64,000 nt of DNA, taken from positions 22,266,026 through 22,330,025 of the forward strand of contig CM037463.1 in the NCBI GenBank assembly GCA_021014325.1, in the 5' to 3' direction. Source of the stretch: Plazaster borealis. Lineage: Eukaryota; Echinodermata; Asteroidea; Forcipulatida; Labidiasteridae. Positions 22,601 to 32,339 of this stretch are shown piece after piece. The notes below the pieces were generated by a model, which searched no databases, was not told the DNA's origin, and was given only the letters and a program-made list of their open reading frames with translations. The stretch's first letter is position 1. Every line of letters begins with the position of its first letter. Both the position numbers and the translations under genes were made by a program.

Positions 22601-22848
22601 ACCGAAACAACCTGGCCGCCAAGAGATCGCGAGACTCCCGCAAGAAACGAGAGGACCAAGTCTCCATGCGGGCCACGTTCCTCGAGAAGGAGAACGAGAT
22701 TTTACGAGCGCAGCTGGACACACTCCGTCAGGAGTTCAACTCGCTGAAGCATCTGCTTGCGCACCAGCGGCCGATCATGCAAACCCAGATGCCCGTACAA
22801 ATGATGCAGACCCACCATCCAACACATAAAAACATGTTACAGCAGTAG
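13718..22848 (+). CDS. Glutamine-rich bZIP transcription factor, PAR/CES-2-like (4 exons, 531 aa)
   Basis: A nuclear DNA-binding regulator. Exons: 13718-13832, 19058-19714, 20015-20488, 22499-22848. All junctions are phase 1 and the total is 1596 bases. The N-terminal half has three polyglutamine tracts and a Ser/Pro/Met/Gln-rich stretch, likely an activation region. The C-terminal exon holds the b[12 protein letters not shown] leads into the basic region [16 protein letters not shown] (about residues 452-467), then leucines at about 477, 484, 491 and 498 form four heptads. The KDDKYF..RR lead-in and RATFLEKEN are typical of the HLF/TEF/DBP and CES-2 group; a clear PAR domain is not evident. 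The start ATG is the first in a frame that splices correctly. The exact orthologue is not assigned. Confidence 0.87.
14901..14950. repeat. Interrupted palindrome, CCATGGAGGT type
   Basis: CCATGGAGGT is followed about 30 bases later by TTTCTACCTCCACGG. Same family as 6347-6374. Confidence 0.6.
15327..15350. repeat. Short palindrome, CATGGAGGA type
   Basis: CATGGAGGAAGGAATCCTCC followed by ATGG, a near perfect palindrome. Confidence 0.75.
15488..15545 (-). repeat. tRNA-like SINE head fragment
   Basis: On the minus strand, TTGGTAGAGCGCCGGCACG is followed by GGTTCAAATCCCGCTC, resembling A and B boxes. The acceptor-stem context does not form a clean tRNA. A similar block lies at 58500-58550. Confidence 0.5.
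15712..15912. repeat. Family I foldback element
   Basis: It begins GGCCCAATTTCATAAAG and ends CTTTATAAAATTAGGCC. Relatives at 9182-9300 and 58779-59046. Confidence 0.75.
16716..16929. repeat. pogo/Tigger-like MITE, copy 2
   Basis: It begins TACAGTCGACTCTCTTTA and ends TAACGAAGGTTGACTG, with two internal GTACCTCTTTATAAC-type blocks. Confidence 0.75.
17091..17327. repeat. Foldback element enclosing telomere-like repeats
   Basis: The left arm includes TTTTACACCGCAGCGAG, TTGTACTGTAATAC and TGTCTTGAGATGAGACTAC; the right arm includes the complements GTAGTCTCCTATCTCAAGA, TTACAGTACAA and CTCGCTGCGGTGTAAAA. The centre (17191-17243) is a run of GGGTTAG-type repeats, close to the animal telomere repeat TTAGGG. 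Confidence 0.88.
17600..18006. repeat. Family B foldback element, copy 2
   Basis: It ends AACGTATACAATCCCTTTAA and contains TTCCTGCGTGGACATAACCG, the complement of a block in copy 1. Confidence 0.82.
18447..18638. repeat. pogo/Tigger-like MITE, copy 3
   Basis: It begins TACAGTCGACTCCCGTTATA and ends TATAATGAGGGTTGACTG. Confidence 0.75.
19058..19714 (+). CDS. bZIP gene exon 2, polyglutamine region
   Basis: The acceptor is cacccag and the donor gtaaat. It reads [20 protein letters not shown] and a Ser-rich stretch, then three Gln tracts separated by Ala-rich and His-rich segments. Other-frame open stretches (poly-Ser, poly-Asn, poly-Val, poly-Leu) are shadows of the CAG/CAA repeats. Confidence 0.88.
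19185..19665 (+). repeat. CAG/CAA trinucleotide tracts coding for glutamine
   Basis: Tracts at about 19185-19250 (mixed CAG/CAA), 19420-19445 (mostly CAG) and 19598-19663 (CAG then a long CAA run). In frame, and likely to vary in length. Confidence 0.95.
20015..20488 (+). CDS. bZIP gene exon 3
   Basis: The acceptor is ccaaacag and the donor gtaagt. It reads [20 protein letters not shown], then a Ser/Thr/Pro/Met/Gln-rich stretch ending NTIDMLT. It is GC-rich compared with the flanks, and both its ends are phase 1. Confidence 0.87.
20538..20920. repeat. Family A foldback element, copy 3
   Basis: It begins TTAAAGGCACTGAACACG and ends CGTGTACGATACCTTTAA. It lies in bZIP intron 3, in the reverse orientation to copy 1. 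Confidence 0.88.
21040..21375 (-). repeat. SINE/LINE 3'-end-like repeat
   Basis: It starts with TAATAATAA-type sequence and continues with TTTATAGAGCGCCTTATGCG and CAAGGCGGTTCACAG, the reverse of an AGCGCTATA...(TTATTA) tail. Similar pieces are at 42825-43430 and 61595-61760. Confidence 0.55.
22076..22451. repeat. Family D foldback element
   Basis: It begins TTAAAGATATTATACAGGAT and ends TCCTGATACATTTTAA. Inside lies a GAATAGTGAAAAACC block shared with 57780-58154. It ends 47 bases before the bZIP exon 4. Confidence 0.78.
22499..22848 (+). CDS. bZIP gene exon 4: basic region and leucine zipper
   Basis: The acceptor is attcctag; the A from the previous exon plus TG gives Met. The basic region [16 protein letters not shown], then leucines spaced by seven, with [16 protein letters not shown] in the zipper. 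A Met/Gln-rich C-terminus ends in TAG at 22846-22848. Confidence 0.93.
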
Positions 22849-22855
22849 TTGTATA

Positions 22856-23125
22856 CACTACGGAGCTCTGGGAAGTGCCTTCCAACTTGCTGAATTCCTG
22901 AGACAATTAACTGCAGGATGATGACATCTTAAGATGAAGACATCCCCAGATAATTGATCTCGGGAAGTCGACATCTAACTTTCATGGTGTCGACATGCTG
23001 AGAAAAATTATATCTGGAAGAAGACATTTTACTTAAAGGCCCTGTACATTATTGGTAAGATCGAAAAACACAAATGTTCTCAACAAGTTGGATGGCACTT
23101 CAAGAGCTCCGTAGTACGTACAACA
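22856..23125. repeat. Inverted repeat in the bZIP 3'UTR
   Basis: ACTACGGAGCTCTGGGAAGTGC and TTCCAACTTG near 22857 are mirrored by CAAGTTGGATGGCACTT and AGAGCTCCGTAGT near 23080-23117. A truncated family C sequence (23033-23085) lies inside the right half. Confidence 0.78.
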
Positions 23126-23317
23126 TTAACGAATAAATCTACAACCAAAAATCATTTTACAGACGGCTGGATAAGTTAGTATTTACCCAAAGAAACAATT
23201 TTATATAGATTTATTATATTATCTTCTGTTGTTGGTCATAGTTGTATTTCTTAATTATTTGTTGTTTTCTTCATCTCCTTGCGAAGTAATATGAAACAAG
23301 GAAACGGTTCGTCTAAA

Positions 23318-23323
23318 AATAAA
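23318..23323 (+). promoter_or_regulatory. Possible poly(A) signal of the bZIP gene
   Basis: AATAAA, repeated as AATAAATAAATAAAT, about 470 bases after the stop codon. Position fits a 3'UTR end but is not proven. Confidence 0.35.
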
Positions 23324-23704
23324 TAAATAAATCAATCAATCAATTTAATTTAAAAAAAAAGTAAAAAGACATGGTACCAGCACAACTGCACCGCTCACTA
23401 GTTGTCTCTGTGAGCCGCTCGCCCATTGTACATGAGTACATCAAGAAAAACATGTGTTTAAATGGTAAACACAAATTAGTTCCTTTTTAAATTCAAGATT
23501 TAATTAATTTCTGCCATGCACCCTTGCCTGTGAGATTTGTCTTGAGAAAAGGCTTAAATGGCGTCCAAATAAGTCACAAAACCCCAAAATAATGTACAAT
23601 AATAGGGATAGATTTCCTCTTTTTTTACGGGTAAATTGATATCTACCTTTTTATACAGTTGTCTGTTTTATTTTTTCAGGCCGATTGGTACCGAAAGTTT
23701 TGCT

Positions 23705-24081
23705 TTTAAATGCATCTTACACGTTTGGTTATGACCCTAATAATTAATGGCAATACAAACTTACTTGGTAAGAAGTGCAGCAGCTTTGGATAGTAAAATG
23801 CATTTGGATAAATTTCGAAGTACTGCGGTTATGGAAAAGGATATCACTTTTTATCCCCCAAAACATTTGAATCGCGTAACGCTTCTCAGAGTGTGTATTC
23901 CAACGGCAGATTATTCTTCCTGCGTGGACATAACCGCTCGAGGTTTTCGGCAATATCTCAAAAACGCTACCACCTTTTGAAATGAAATTTTCACAGGTTA
24001 GTTTTATGGTTTATATCTACAACTATATACGTTTGAAACAAACAGTAGGCTCCAATTACCAAAGGTGTACGATGCCTTTAA
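23705..24081. repeat. Family B foldback element, copy 3
   Basis: It begins TTTAAATGCATCTTACACG and ends GTGTACGATGCCTTTAA. It contains TTCTTCCTGCGTGGACATAA as in copy 2. Confidence 0.8.
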
Positions 24082-24782
24082 GCCGCCTTCGCATTGGAGT
24101 TTTAGTTCAGGACTCTCTCAGGAAGTCACATGCTCAAAATGTTTAATTATTCTGGAAAAAAATATTTACGGTATATATTTATTGTATTATGTTTAATGCG
24201 ACCTTAGGCTTTTCAAGTTAGGCATAAACTTTGACTTCACATGACTAGGACTTTAATGTGCAGCATTGTACGCGGTATGTTGACACCCAGTTTCTTTTTA
24301 AGCATTCAATATGCTCTATGGGTCAGTTTTTTTGGCCGATTTTAATTTTAAATGGCTGGTTTTTTTTTAGGTTTGAGAAGGTGGCTGTCATTTAAGATAT
24401 TGCACGATAAATTCCGGCGATGATAAGTGATAGTTAATTTAAAAAAAAATGTATTATTGTCGAGATGCCGACATTATCTCATGTCCATCAGCTATGTACA
24501 AACAATGTTACATGTATTTTGTGCATTGTCCGTTTTATGCGAAATGGTGTGTATGGGTTTTTTTTTTCATCTGTCAAAATTCGTTTAGAAAAAATAAACT
24601 ATTGAGTACATTTCTTTCGGCGAACATCCGGCCATGAATGCGGGTTTTGTTTTTTGTTTTTTTAATGTTTGTTCAAGTTGTTAAAGAAAATTCAATTTTA
24701 TGGTTGACAATAATTCTTTAAAATTGATATAATCATTATAATTAACCATCGACCTACTCAAGTTTGATTGTTCAAAAGTTTC

Positions 24783-25183
24783 GTTAAAGAGGAAGGTAAA
24801 ATGTCAAATTCAATTTTGTGATGTACTCATTTACAGATAAATAGAGTCCTCATGTTTTGGTTAATTCATGACTTTCAATAATATTTAATCAAAACGGCCT
24901 TAAATTTTACCAATAGCCGTAATGTTTCAAATTTCGCTATGAAAAAGTCACTTATGAACCAAAACAACCTGTGCAAAAATGTAGATACCCATTTTTCTCA
25001 GAATGGTGTTTTGGATGTTGACAAATTTTGCACTGGAAGGGTATCTAATAATGCAACGGTAATTTACACCATTTTAACGTGAGGTTAGAGACTTGTAATT
25101 TTTCCCCACTCACATGAGGACACTATCTATTGGAAAAAGAGTACATCACAAAAATGAATTGGTAATTTCCCTTCCTCTTTTAA
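24783..25183. repeat. Family E foldback element, copy 1
   Basis: It begins TTAAAGAGGAAGGTAAAATG ... TTTTGTGATGTACTC and ends GAGTACATCACAAAA ... CCCTTCCTCTTTTAA. Arms are about 45 bp. A second copy is at 56640-57207. Confidence 0.82.
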
Positions 25184-25186
25184 CCA

Positions 25187-25332
25187 GGGGTCGATTTCAC
25201 CAAGATCATCTTAAACATTGATCTTAAGATGTTGAAGTGTGAAGCAAAATGTGACTGTCACAACACAAATCACTATGGTGATACTGACAACTCGTCTTAA
25301 GATGAATCTAAGTGCTTTGTGAAATCGAGCCC
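25187..25332. repeat. Family H MITE (Harbinger-like ends), copy 1
   Basis: It begins GGGGTCGATTTCACCAAG and ends CTTTGTGAAATCGAGCCC. The second copy is at 63293-63432. It starts three bases after the family E element ends. Confidence 0.8.
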
Positions 25333-25799
25333 AGATAATTCGATATAATGAAGCTATTGTAGTGACAAATATTATTTTCGAAGGGCCATTTGAACACAGA
25401 TGCGAGGAGCATTTGATTTTAATTAAAAACATACAAATAAAGATGAAATTTGTTGAATGTTGAAAATTCGTATGCCAAGTCTATCTGAACTGAATGAAAT
25501 GGCTCGTCATTTGATTTAACGCCTTTAATCTCTGTATATAAATTTAAATGTATTATTTTATAAATATAGCAGTGTTTTGGGGTGGGTTTGGGTTTTTTTT
25601 GGGGGGGAGGGGGTATTTGGCAAGGTGTTTGTCCTATGTTTAGCATGACACAAGTTTCATCACAGAGGTTTAATCGTGGGGCAAAATGAAATCTCACTTC
25701 CAAAGTGGTAAATTTGTACAGTCAATGTTCTTGTTCGCTGGTGTTTATATTTGCTCTAGAAAGAAAGCACTGTTACGATTGTGTCAATTTGTTTAATTA

Positions 25800-26113
25800 A
25801 TAGACCACGTGACCTGTGACATCACATGTTTACAAAAGAGTCACCGAGCCTGGACTTCCTGCAGGCATGATTTGTACACAGCCCAATTGAAGAACACATA
25901 ATCTTAACATATTATATGGAGATTGCACTGTCTGGTTATTTTGATATGAAGAAAGGAAGTACAATTCTAAAATTTTTCAGCTGTTCTTTTTTATTACTCT
26001 TGAATAATTGTATAAATTATGGCACAAAACGTCAACTTTCACATCCTGCCTGCCAGAAAGGCCCTGGAATGTACAACGTCACTCATTTTGTAAACAAGGT
26101 TAATATGGTCTAT
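25800..26113. repeat. Family G MITE (~330 bp), copy 1
   Basis: It begins ATAGACCACGTGACCTGTGA and ends TTTTGTAAACAAGG...GGTCTAT. It contains CCTGGACTTCCTGCAGGCAT. Copies at 43441-43777 and 55240-55576 (reverse). Confidence 0.82.
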
Positions 26114-26492
26114 AATATTTGTGTACCCGGGCCAATTAAAGAGAGTTTCTTAAATTGCTTAGCATTCAAAACATGCTAAGCGGGGAAAAAGGGTTACCAG
26201 CCTAAATTACACGTGATATACCATGGGGGATAGAGTCTGTGGACGACTGGTTCCCGTGCCCTCATAACCAATGAATTTCTTGCTTGTGATTAAATTGTTT
26301 GAGCGGTTTTGTTTCAAAGCGATTATTGTTGTATATACATTATTGTTTACTAAGGTGGCTTCCCAGATTTCTGAAAGGTAACTGGAGTGCTTTATGAGAA
26401 CCAAGTAATGTGACCTATTTAAACATTCGTCTTTATAGTTGGTTTTAAGAAGATATAAACACTGATTTGTTTTGTTGATTTTTGTTAAATGT

Positions 26493-26761
26493 TTAAGGTA
26501 TTTTACAGGATTGGTATATAGAGCTGACAAAAGTACTCGCAGCAGTGTTCATGTTCAGTGTTCAGCATGGTAACACAAAATCAGCTGTTGCGTTTTTTGT
26601 GTGTGTTTATTTTAGGCTTCAGATACAGTGTCTCGAATAAGAATTCATTTCAGAGGGAAATATGTCACAGAATAATAGTTTAAACTTCATAATCGGTAGG
26701 TTTTCAGACTAAAGTCAAACAACGATGTTTTGTATCCTTGCCAATCCTGTTTTATACCTTT
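26493..26761. repeat. Family D foldback element
   Basis: It begins TTAAGGTATTTTACAGGATT and ends CCAATCCTGTTTTATACCTT. It is shorter than the 22076 copy. Confidence 0.72.
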
Positions 26762-27011
26762 ACGAAAAAGTACACGATCTGTAATATCGAGGTTGGAGAA
26801 TATTAAATTGGTTCAAATCTTAAAAGCTCACTCATTATCAACCTAACCTGTTCTAGAGAAATACTGTCAAAGTTGAGGAAATAGCTTCTTAAATACCCAA
26901 CAAATCATCGTGGCTTATATCGGTTGCCGCAGTTAAAAATAAGCCCGAATGTGAACTTGCATAAAATTCCTGACCAAAGTGAAACAGTGTTTCTAGCTAC
27001 CGGGCAATCTC

Positions 27012-27180
27012 GGCGGTCTAGTTGGATGGTCAGACATCTGCTCTAGAATGGCAAAGGTCGTGGGCTCGAATCCCACCCTATGCCTGTGGATTTCTTTCTT
27101 CCACAGGACTCGGGGAAAGTACTGAGTTTACATATACTTTACACACATCGGTGTAAGGGTAAAAAACAAATAGGCCTTAT
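27012..27180 (+). repeat. tRNA-derived SINE, second type
   Basis: GGCGGTCTAGTTGGATGGTC (A-box-like) and GTGGGCTCGAATCCCACCC (B-box-like) are spaced as in a tRNA, but the arms do not fold into a regular tRNA. Confidence 0.6.
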
Positions 27181-28453
27181 AATGTGTTTTGGTTGTTGTA
27201 TTCACTAAAAACGTGACACGCCGAATTTTATGAAATAATAATTGTAGACCCCGGGTGAAGGGCTGGAGAGTTTTGTAATAAAAAAAGGATGAAAAGGCCA
27301 GTTCTGGTGAATTTACTTTTATTTTATGCTTTCTCACAAACAGTCATCCATAATGTGGATGGCTCCAGACTGGATGTACTGTTCGGGGGTGGGGTTGAGT
27401 TTTGGGCTATTGAAAAGTGGGGTTGAAGGTCAAAGGTTGTTTGATGGTGTGTATTGGCCCAGTTCATCTGACGTCATCATCACAATGATCTTGGTTGCGC
27501 CATTTTGGGAGTCAACGTCCAGTGTTATACAGTGTAGTGCGCATTTTGGGCGATGCGGTATTTACGCGCTTACCATAATTAATTTAGTACGTGCAATTCG
27601 ACTCCCAAAATTGCTAACTTGGCAGACAGTAGCCGCGTGGTGGCGTTGTTGTGCAAGGGGGTCAATAGTGAAAGCTTATAGGATAAAAGTTAATTTACTT
27701 CAAAAAACAGTGATGTATTTTCCTTTTTAAAGTTTTTATTTTCTGTGCCTTTCCCGACGAGGGAACATGTTTTCATGTCATGATTATAAACTTAGACTTC
27801 GTCGTAATTTCCTACTTTACTGAACTAATTGCAGCTGTTTAAAAAATATATCAGTTTTGTGCTGATTTTTTTGCCATGAGCATCGTCAATGTTGGTTTCT
27901 ATAAAAAATGTTTCAACTATTGTTTAATCTTTTCACTAATATGTATTGCAAGCTTGGTCACTGACCCTTCAAAGCCACACAACTGCCTGATTTTGAAGGA
28001 TAGATTTGCTATGACCAGAATGAACTTGCACTGTTTTGATGTATTTACTATATAGAGTTTTGTCCCACAAAATGTTTTGTTATTTAATGGCGGAGAAGAA
28101 ACTGCTTAAAACCAGTGAGGGCTGATGTCAGCTCTTGGAGACACGTATTTCCTTCACATCATACACACTGGTCAGCTCATAAAACCATGATATCCTTAGC
28201 TGGACCATGCCACACATATCCTAGAGGGGGTGTCAATCAGCATGGGACAGTGATTTGGTTAGAATGGGGCGGGACAAAACTCTGCCAGCATCCTTTGTGT
28301 ATACAAAATCGGTATGTCAATAGAAGATGAAACCAACTTATCAAACTTGATTAATAAAGCAAATAGATTAGGTAAAGTAACCCAGGCAATACCTGGACAT
28401 GTAAACAATAGATAAACAAATCGTTGATTTGGGTTTTTTCAAAATACACCCTC

Positions 28454-28850
28454 TTAAAGGGGCTGTATACGTTTGGTAATGACTCTGAAAATTAATGGCA
28501 ATAAAAACTTACTTGGTAAGAAGTACAGCAGCTTTGGATAGTATATTGCATTTTGAAAAACTTTTCACTTAGAAGTACTGCGTTTATGGAAAAAGATATC
28601 ACTTTTTATCCCAACAAATTTGAATCGGAGAAACGTTACTGCAGTAATGTTTCTCAGATTGTGTATTCCAAAGGCAGATTATTCTTCCTGCGTGGACATA
28701 TTAAACCGCTCCAGATTGTCGGCAATATCTCAAAAATGCTACCACCTTTTGAAATGAAATTTTCACAGGTTAATTTTATGGTATATATCTACAACTGTAG
28801 GATTGAAACAAACAGTCGGTTCATTTACCAAACGTACACAAGCCCTTTAA
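28454..28850. repeat. Family B foldback element, copy 4
   Basis: It begins TTAAAGGGGCTGTATACG and ends CGTACACAAGCCCTTTAA, with TTAA at both outer ends. Confidence 0.85.
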
Positions 28851-29342
28851 GTTATGGAAAAAGCTTGCAAGTAAGTGTTGACCGTACCATGGGGGCGTAG
28901 CGGCCAAACAGGTCCATCGCTTTAGGGTTTTAATAACAGGCTGTTCATATAGGTGGCATAGTGTCTCTCTATCATGTGAAATATTTCAGTCAGTTAGGAG
29001 TGTAGGCCTAAACTATTGATTGTTTTTACCACTTGTTGATCACAGTGCCTTTAGTATATCATGTACAAAACCATAATAAATAGGGGGGGGGGGGGGTCAA
29101 CTATAACAACTTCATTGTTTCTCATTGTTAAAATGTTCTGCACGCTCATTCCAACATAAATCTGTTCATTGTCATCAGTTGAGTGACAATTATTATTTGT
29201 GAAAATATGATATTGTAAAATAAAAGAATAAATTGAAAAAGAGGGCGATGCAGCAATACAAATTGAACTTGTAAACCCATTTGCTGGAATTAACATGTAG
29301 AGGAAACATTATAGTGTTTGTTGGCGTGAGTTATTCCGTCTA

Positions 29343-29472
29343 TGGCCCTTTTCGAAACCAGGGCTCGGGCTTGGCTCGGGCTCCGTCAGATATTTAGGAA
29401 ACGTTCGCTTTCCTTGGGCTTCAATCAGGAGGACGAAGCCCAAGTCCGAGCCGTGGTTTAGAAAAGGCCTTT
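29343..29472. repeat. Foldback MITE with GGCTCGG arms
   Basis: ATGGCCCTTTTCGAAACCAG and GGCTCGGGCTT are mirrored by AAGTCCGAGCC and GGTTTAGAAAAGGCC. Confidence 0.75.
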
Positions 29473-29588
29473 AGTGTTACACGTGTATTCTGGCTGAGAA
29501 CACCGAGCCGTTTCTGCATACTGAGGTATAAGAGACTGTCTCATTTGACTTAGGCGATAATCATTATTGCTTCTCTCCGACAAGGAGT

Positions 29589-29690
29589 GTCTGTACGATC
29601 GGGTGCGTTAACCTCGTCCCCATTTTACACCACGGTTTGATCAGGTGCGTGAACCTCGTCCCCATTTTACACCACGGTTTGATCATCACA
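29589..29690 (+). repeat. ~45 bp tandem duplication
   Basis: Two near identical copies of a unit containing AACCTCGTCCCCATTTTACA and CCACGGTTTGATCA. Confidence 0.9.
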
Positions 29691-29844
29691 ACATGACAGT
29701 CCTGCCAGAGTCCGTGTCCGTTCCCTGCATGCAGTTATCAATAATGAACACCGATTAAACACTAAACAAAAAGGGGCTCAGACTACTTTGCTAGTCTGGC
29801 CCCTGTTCGGGAACATATAAATAAATGCATCAAATTGTTAACGA

Positions 29845-30178
29845 CCTGACGTTCCGACCCTAACAGAGTCTTTCTCAAAGGGTTAATGGCAGCACAACAT
29901 TATGACACTTTAATTTCACTGTACACAAATGTAATAGGTAATTGCCCGACGTTTCGACCGTAGCTGAGTCTTTCTCGAAAGGCTAAATCAACACATACGG
30001 CATTTTAATTTCACTGTAATAGGTAATGGCCTGACGTTTCGACCGTAGCCGAGTCTTCCTCAAACGCTAAATGACAACACAACACATACGGCACTATCAT
30101 TTCACTGTAACAGGTAATGGCCTAACGTTTCGACACTAGCCGAGTCTTTCTCGAAGACTAAATCAATAAAATGACGGA
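29845..30178 (+). repeat. ~85 bp tandem repeat, four copies
   Basis: Each unit carries GGCCTGACGTTTCGACCGTA, GAGTCTTTCTCGAAGGCTAA and TTTCACTGTAATAGGTAAT. It ends just before the Harbinger-like element. Confidence 0.88.
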
Positions 30179-31524
30179 CAAAATGACCAGGGGGGTGTTT
30201 CATAAAGAACATCAAACAATTAATCTTAACTATTAATCTTAAGTCTGAATCAATCTTAGTCTACAATTAATTGTTAAATTCTGTTTCATAAAATCAATCT
30301 TAGCGTAAGATCGATCGAGTTTAAGATAAGATTAATATTAATTGTATCTTAAGACTTCAATATTATTGACAGAGGCTAAAGCGCGACCTTTGACACAGAG
30401 AGCAACTTTTAGCTGTCAAAACTTTTCTCAAGTCGGCCATCTTGTTTTTCAGCGTGAGTGGTGAGTAGATTTTATACGTTTTGTTGTTGATTTTTGTGTG
30501 GGAAAAGAGTGTTTTCTTTCTTGGTTAGACAGTACAGTAATTGAAGATGTCATGACTTTCATTTAGTGTAAATAAAGTGGCAATTTTCTGGTCACTAGAC
30601 ACAGTTATGGTCATAGCGTGAATCATGGAGTGACAGCAACGGTGCAACTGCGTCCATTTCCCCATCAAAATAGTGGTGCTGTCACGGTGCATGAACGGGG
30701 GCAGTGGTTAGCGTTTTTGTAACCAATTTTGTTTCTTCTGCTATATCCAATTTCCTTCAAATAAAAAAGAGATACTTCACTAATGTAAGGAGTAACTAAT
30801 ACACTACACAAAATGTGAAAATTTCGTACATGAAACTGCTTTCTTTGTGAAGAAATAGAGCATCAGTCATTGATAATTTGGCATACACATGCAGTTCAAT
30901 TCAATGAAACAAAAAAGGCCAAAAGTATATTCACCAAAGTAAAATATAAAATTCAAGGTACACTGCCAATTGTGACTAGTGACTAGAAAAATCTAAAGAT
31001 TATTTTCAACATCAAATCCCTTTGGTTTTAAAGATGTTTTAACCAAAATCATAATAATATTTTATTAAATATATATATTTTTAATTGAAATAATTTGTAT
31101 TCGAAATATTTTTATTGCAAACTCGGCATTGGCAGAGCACCCCAGCATTTCCTTAGTTCCGGATGGTACATTAATTTTAGTTGAGTCACTAAAGTTTTTT
31201 TATAGATCAATGTTTTGTTAGTGTTGTGTGTGTTTTTGTTTTTGTTTTTGTTTCTTCGTTGGGAATGGGGTGTTGATTTTCTGGGTTGGGGTCTTGTTGA
31301 GGCCTTAATTTTTAATTCTGTTAACTGTAGGCAATAGTAAATACACATCTTCATTCAAATTTTACAATGTTTTTATAATTATCTTAATTGTCTGATTTTC
31401 ACCATTTTACTATACATGTTTGGCAGTCAATATTTTATTAAAACCAATGACAATTTTTACTGCATTTTAAAAAAATTGTTTTAAAAATTTCCTTAACTTT
31501 TCACTTCTTTTTTTTTTGACAAAG

Positions 31525-31633
31525 GCAACAGGTCTAGAAGTACAACTTTCAGCTGCTACTGAGCTGCAGGTACTGGCAGATTTTTTGAAAGCACTTCTCA
31601 CAAGCTATTTGGGAAAGCGAAACACTGCTAAAG
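31525..31633 (+). CDS. Transposon Myb-like accessory protein, exon A
   Basis: It reads TGLEVQLSAATELQVLADFL, then KALLTSYLGKRNTAK, and ends in phase 1 before gtaaac. Acceptor gacaaag. Any upstream Myb-domain exon was not found. Confidence 0.5.
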
Positions 31634-31924
31634 GTAAACATTAAATTGAGTCATTCTAAATTTAAACTTGGTAAAAAAAGAAATGTTATCCTTGTAATAA
31701 AAATATTAACAAAAAGCCACACATAGCTGCTCACTTTTTAAGCTTGATTATCAACCCCATAACGTGTACAAAGTGTACACAATAGCATGACTGGATCTAT
31801 GTTCATTTTTGTTAAAAACTTGTGAAATGATTTCCTGTTTTAAGCTATAATCCAACCAGTCAACTTAATGTTTTTGTTTTTAAGAAATAAATGACATGAT
31901 TATAATTTTCCTAAATTGTTTCAG

Positions 31925-32046
31925 GTGGTGGACCAGTACCTCCGACAAATCCAACACTTGAGCAAGTGTTCAGAATACCTTGGCACCCACATTCAAAATA
32001 TGGGATTGATGGGCAGGACGCAGAGACCAATCATTTATCACTTGAG
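31925..32046 (+). CDS. Transposon Myb-like accessory protein, exon B
   Basis: Acceptor ttgtttcag. It reads GGPVPPTNPTLEQVFRIPWH and then PHSKYGIDGQDAETNHLSLE. Using the gtacag donor after GAG gives phase 0, which matches exon C; the gtaagt donor 10 bases later would lead to an early stop. Confidence 0.55.
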
Positions 32047-32195
32047 GTACAGTTGGGTAAGTTAGTTAACAAAATATTGTTTATGTAAGTGTAGCCTTAG
32101 AACCAAAGAACAAATCTTTGAAAGGTCTAGCTGAATCACTCAGCACTCAGTAAATATGAATTTAATCATATTTCAGCATTTTTTTATACTTGCAG

Positions 32196-32339
32196 GAATC
32201 AAAATTACAGGATTCAGAATCACAGGTGGATGAGACAACCTGTAACTTGATAAGCAGCAGCAGTAGCAATGTCATCAAAAGCAGCGGCAATCTCAATAAC
32301 AGCAACAACAATGTCAACAGCATGCAGCAACAACAATAA
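32196..32339 (+). CDS. Transposon Myb-like accessory protein, last exon
   Basis: Acceptor acttgcag. It reads ESKLQDSESQVDETTCNLIS, then an Asn/Ser-rich end and QQQQ before TAA. Low-complexity C-terminus. Confidence 0.5.
   Translation, partial: ESKLQDSESQVDETTCNLISSSSSNVIKSSGNLNNSNNNVNSMQQQQ

Larger units (their letters stand above)
26114..28453. other. Intergenic, no gene recognised
   Basis: Apart from a family D element and a tRNA-like SINE, nothing is recognised. The open frame at 27326-27730 has no domain or conserved motif that I can see. Confidence 0.5.

Noticed and set aside
27326..27730. 134-codon open frame as a gene
   Set aside because: No recognisable domain, poor start context, and it sits in a repeat-rich intergenic stretch.
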